Assembly: GCA_003387805.1 (NCBI GenBank)
Contig: QGSR01000054.1
Span: 1-9,814, forward strand
Length of the DNA: 9,814 nucleotides
Source: Bacillota bacterium
GTDB lineage: Bacteria; Bacillota; Limnochordia; Limnochordales; ZCTH02-B6
Reading direction: 5' to 3'
Part shown: positions 5,089 through 9,814 of the stretch, piece by piece
Layout: the number at the start of each line of letters is the position of its first letter
How positions within the stretch are numbered: the stretch's first letter is position 1
The notes under the pieces: generated by a model
The model's database searches: none
What the model saw: only the letters and a program-made list of their open reading frames with translations
Told to the model about the DNA's origin: nothing
Program-made: the position numbers and the translations under genes

Positions 5089-5133
5089 GTCCGCGCAGCC
5101 GCTTCGTCGATCGGTCGAAGGGGGAAGGCACCG

Positions 5134-5694
5134 ATGCTGACGGTATTGGCGCAAAGCCAGCCGTTGACCTTTGATGTTTGGACTTGGCTCTTCCAGTCCA
5201 TCAACGTGCTCATCATCATGCTGCTCTTGTACAAGTTTCTCTGGCAGCCCCTCCAGTCGGTCATGAACAAGCGCGAGCAGTTCGTGGAGGACCAGCTGGA
5301 GCACGCCAAGACTTCCCGGGCTGAAGCGGAGCGCTTGCTGGAAGAGTACCAGACGCGTATGCGGCAGGCGCAGCAGGAGGCCGAGGCCGTCATCAAGGCG
5401 GCGACCGAGAAGGCGGAGGAGGCCGCGCAGCGGATTCGCCGCGAGGCCGAAGAAGAGGCCGAGCGCACCCTGGAGCGCGCCAGGACCGAAATCGCCCGCG
5501 AGCGGGAGCGGGCGCTGGCCGCCATCCGGGACGAGGTCACGGGCCTGGTGGTGCTGGCCGCCGGCAAGCTCATCGGCAAGACCCTGTCCGAAGAGGACCA
5601 CAAGCAGCTGGTGCAGCAGTTCGTGGACCAGGTCGCGGCCGCGGAGGCGGACCGGCCCGGCGCCGAAGGCTCGCAGATTGGGGATAGCCAATGA
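5134..5694 (+). CDS. atpF: F1Fo ATP synthase subunit b
   Basis: This 186-residue subunit forms the peripheral stalk linking subunit a to F1. One N-terminal membrane helix (about 16-35) is followed by the FLWQPL turn (35-40), typical of b subunits. A long Glu/Arg/Ala-rich helix that would form the dimeric coiled coil runs over about 45-135. The C-terminal LAAGKLIGKTLSEEDH (141-156) resembles the delta-contacting end. The start is ATG 5134 after GGGGGAAGG. The frame is open back to a GTG at 5059, but that lies beside the strong hairpin and would add an unrelated N-terminus. The stop overlaps the atpH start (ATGA, 5691-5694), so the two are probably translationally coupled. Confidence 0.94.
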   Translation: MLTVLAQSQPLTFDVWTWLFQSINVLIIMLLLYKFLWQPLQSVMNKREQFVEDQLEHAKTSRAEAERLLEEYQTRMRQAQQEAEAVIKAATEKAEEAAQRIRREAEEEAERTLERARTEIARERERALAAIRDEVTGLVVLAAGKLIGKTLSEEDHKQLVQQFVDQVAAAEADRPGAEGSQIGDSQ

Positions 5695-6251
5695 CCGCCA
5701 ACCGGAGGCTGGCCAAGCGCTACGCCAAAGCCTTGGGCGAGCTGGCGGTGGAGCGCGGGCTCATTGAAAAGGTGCAGGACGATCTCGGCCGGGTCGTCGC
5801 GGCCATCCGCTCCGACGACGCGGTGCGTTTCGCCGTCGAAAACAAACAGGTGCCGGCGCAGGTCAAAATGGATTTGCTGCTGACGCTGGCGGGCGAAGAC
5901 GCGGCGGATTTGACCAAACAGTTTTTGCGCCTCGTCGTGCAAAAGCGCCGCGAGGAACATCTGCCCGCGATGCTGGATGAGTACGTGGCGTACGCGGACC
6001 GGGCGCGCGGCATCGTCGAAGTCGAAGTGAAGACCGCAAAGCCCCTGGGGCGGCAGGAAGCGGACCGTTTGATGGAAAGTTTGGCGGCTTTCACCGGCAA
6101 GCAGGTGCGCTTGAAGAACGTGGTGGAGCCGAAAATTTTGGGCGGGGTCGTGGCCCGCATCGGCGACCTCGTGGTGGACGGAAGCGTCGCGCGGCGGCTG
6201 GAACGCTTGAAGGAGACGCTGCAGCAAACCCGGCTTGAGAGTGTGGGGTGA
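5691..6251 (+). CDS. atpH: F1Fo ATP synthase subunit delta
   Basis: This 186-residue protein (family about 180) is the OSCP-type subunit that fixes the top of F1 to the b stalk. The N-terminal RLAKRYAKAL (7-16) is the typical start of the helical domain. The C-terminal GGVVARIGDLVVDGSVARRL (151-170) is the best-conserved family segment. The start ATG 5691 overlaps the atpF stop by four bases and has only a weak GGGGAT upstream, which supports coupled translation from atpF. The stop TGA (6249-6251) lies within the GGGGTGA ribosome binding site of atpA. Confidence 0.95.
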   Translation: MTANRRLAKRYAKALGELAVERGLIEKVQDDLGRVVAAIRSDDAVRFAVENKQVPAQVKMDLLLTLAGEDAADLTKQFLRLVVQKRREEHLPAMLDEYVAYADRARGIVEVEVKTAKPLGRQEADRLMESLAAFTGKQVRLKNVVEPKILGGVVARIGDLVVDGSVARRLERLKETLQQTRLESVG

Positions 6252-6257
6252 CTTTAA

Positions 6258-7781
<1,524 letters not shown>

Positions 7782-7796
7782 GCCGACGCGGCTTTG

Positions 7797-7819
7797 GCCG
7801 GCGCCCGGGCGGGGCCGGC
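7797..7819 (+). other. weak inverted repeat between atpA and atpG
   Basis: Two copies of the self-complementary GCCGGC (7797-7802 and 7814-7819) can pair across an 11-nt loop. They lie in the gap before the atpG ribosome binding site (AAGGTGGGG at 7826-7834). No T-run follows. In such GC-rich sequence a 6-bp match is only modest evidence. Confidence 0.25.
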
Positions 7820-7835
7820 TGGACGAAGGTGGGGA

Positions 7836-8795
7836 ATGTCGTTGGCCGGACAATCGATGCGGGATATTAAGCGGCGCATAACCAGCGTCAAAAATATCCA
7901 GCAGATCACCAAGGCGATGGAGCTGGTCTCCGCCACCAAGCTGCGCCGGGCGCAGCAGTCCGTGGAGACGGCCCGGCCCTATGCGGAGAAGCTGCAGGAA
8001 GTGCTGGACCGGCTCATCGCCGCGGAAGGCGTCGGCCGGGGCCGGCGCAAAGTGCAGCACCCGCTGCTGCAAGGACGGACCGTGGAGAAGGTCTGCTACG
8101 TCATCATGACCGGCGACCGGGGCCTGGCCGGCGCGTACAACGCCAACGTCTTGCGGCTGGCGGAGCAGACCCTGGCCGAGGAGACGCGGCCGTACGAGAT
8201 TATCACCATCGGCCGCAAGGGCAACGAGTACTTGCAGCGCCGCGGCTACGAGGTGCGCCGGGACTTGATCGGCATCGGCGACGACGTGCATTTTCACCAG
8301 GCCCGGGATTTGTCGAAGATGCTGACGGAGATGTACACGTCCGGCGAAGCCGACGAGATCAAGTTCGTCTACACCCGCTTCCTGAGCGCGGGCTCCCAGC
8401 GGCCCGCGGTGGAGACGCTGCTGCCGCTGCGGGCGCTGGCCGCGGGGGCGGAGGCGGGCGACGAGGCGACCGCGGAAGCTGCGGAGGAGGCGGTCGTCGT
8501 GGCGGCCGACGCCGAGGAAGGCATCCAGTACATTTACGAGCCGTCGCCCGACGAAGTGCTGGGCCTGCTGCTGCCTCGCCACGTGGACATGCAGGTGTTC
8601 GCCATGCTGGTGGAGGCCAAGGCCAGCGAGCACGCGGCGCGCATGCGGGCCATGCGCAGCGCGTCGGACAACGCGGGCGAGATGATTCGCACGCTGACGC
8701 TGTCGTTCAACCGGGCGCGGCAGGCGGCCATTACGAAAGAAATTGCGGAAATCGTGGGCGGCGCCGAGGCGTTGCAGGCCGGCGCTGGCATGTGA
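7836..8795 (+). CDS. atpG: F1Fo ATP synthase subunit gamma
   Basis: This 319-residue subunit is the central rotor shaft. The N-terminal MRDIKRRITSVKNIQQITKA (8-27) and the C-terminal LSFNRARQAAITKEIAEIVG (289-308) form the antiparallel coiled coil inside the alpha/beta ring. MTGDRGLAGAYN (91-102) is the conserved start of the Rossmann-like domain. It is about 30 residues longer than the Bacillus protein. Most of the excess is an Ala/Glu-rich insertion at about 200-228, between LLPL and YEPSPDE, where chloroplast and cyanobacterial gamma carry their regulatory insertion; no cysteine is present here. Three starts are possible: ATG 7836 (chosen, 4 nt after AGGTG), TTG 7842 (better spacing from AAGG, giving MAGQSMRD) and ATG 7857. 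The frame extends upstream to a TTG at 7794 with no ribosome binding site. Confidence 0.95.
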   Translation: MSLAGQSMRDIKRRITSVKNIQQITKAMELVSATKLRRAQQSVETARPYAEKLQEVLDRLIAAEGVGRGRRKVQHPLLQGRTVEKVCYVIMTGDRGLAGAYNANVLRLAEQTLAEETRPYEIITIGRKGNEYLQRRGYEVRRDLIGIGDDVHFHQARDLSKMLTEMYTSGEADEIKFVYTRFLSAGSQRPAVETLLPLRALAAGAEAGDEATAEAAEEAVVVAADAEEGIQYIYEPSPDEVLGLLLPRHVDMQVFAMLVEAKASEHAARMRAMRSASDNAGEMIRTLTLSFNRARQAAITKEIAEIVGGAEALQAGAGM

Positions 8796-8802
8796 CAAGC
8801 GG

Positions 8803-8863
8803 GCGCCGCGGCGGGAGCCGGTTGCCGCCGCGGCGCATAGAGGTTGCATCGGCGCCGCGGCGG
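8803..8863 (+). repeat. 12-mer direct repeat with one inverted copy (competing hairpins) before atpD
   Basis: GCGCCGCGGCGG occurs at 8803-8814 and again at 8852-8863. Its exact reverse complement, CCGCCGCGGCGC, lies between them at 8825-8836. The middle copy can pair with either flank, giving two mutually exclusive 12-bp stems with loops of 10 and 15 nt. A further palindrome, CCGGCGCCGG (8880-8889), follows just before the atpD ribosome binding site. No T-run is present. Confidence 0.6.
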
Positions 8864-8871
8864 CTGCGTGA

Positions 8872-9814
<943 letters not shown>

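Noticed and set aside
5059..5133. A longer N-terminus for AtpF from GTG 5059.
   Set aside because: It would place the start at the base of a strong hairpin with no ribosome binding site and add an Arg/Pro-rich leader before a standard b-subunit N-terminus.
7794..7835. A longer N-terminus for AtpG from TTG 7794.
   Set aside because: There is no ribosome binding site, and the added residues are Gly/Arg/Pro-rich and read through the intergenic inverted repeat.

Overview
The window is a housekeeping stretch of a GC-rich bacterial genome, with every supported gene on the + strand. The order is Sua5/YwlC (3' end only), YwlE-type phosphatase, RpiB, uracil phosphoribosyltransferase, TagO/WecA-type transferase, then atpZ-atpI-atpB-atpE-atpF-atpH-atpA-atpG-atpD. 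The first block matches the ywlC-ywlE-ywlF-glyA-upp-atp neighbourhood known from Bacillus, without glyA. This order, the strong AGGAGG-like ribosome binding sites and the frequent GTG/TTG starts suggest a GC-rich member of the Bacillota (Symbiobacterium, Thermaerobacter or Limnochordia are plausible relatives). That placement is inferred from layout and protein character, not from a search.

Region 1 (1-1901) holds translation/tRNA modification (Sua5), protein-arginine dephosphorylation (YwlE), pentose phosphate isomerisation (RpiB) and uracil salvage (Upp). The two sugar-phosphate enzymes connect loosely: RpiB interconverts ribose-5-P and ribulose-5-P, and Upp uses PRPP, which is made from ribose-5-P. 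Region 2 (1935-3080) is a polytopic enzyme that starts lipid-linked cell-wall glycan assembly. It is followed by a GC-rich hairpin and then a near-consensus sigma-A promoter (TTGCAA, 17 bp, TATAAT).

Region 3 (3256 to the window end) is the F1Fo ATP synthase operon driven by that promoter. AtpZ and AtpI are assembly/ion-related membrane helpers. Subunits a, c and b form Fo; delta, alpha, gamma and beta belong to F1. AtpD is cut by the window end and atpC presumably lies beyond it. The c-subunit gene atpE lies between inverted repeats on both sides and uses distinct codons, as expected for a subunit made in excess.

The most notable biology is in the c subunit. Its first membrane helix has no glycine at all, although this helix normally carries a GxGxGxG-type motif. 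It carries a proline at the position of E. coli Ala20, while the usual TM2 proline (E. coli Pro64) is a threonine. Other points of note are an apparent CTG start in ywlE, an Ala/Glu-rich gamma insertion in the loop where photosynthetic gamma subunits carry their regulatory insertion, and competing hairpins before atpD. The last ~80 bases look like low-quality sequence: invariant beta-subunit residues are changed, mostly by substitutions to G.

No gene-free stretch exceeds 300 bases; the longest gaps are about 175 bases (before atpZ) and 153 bases (between atpE and atpF). I saw no RNA genes, mobile elements, CRISPR arrays or signs of horizontal transfer, and no undescribed multi-gene system.
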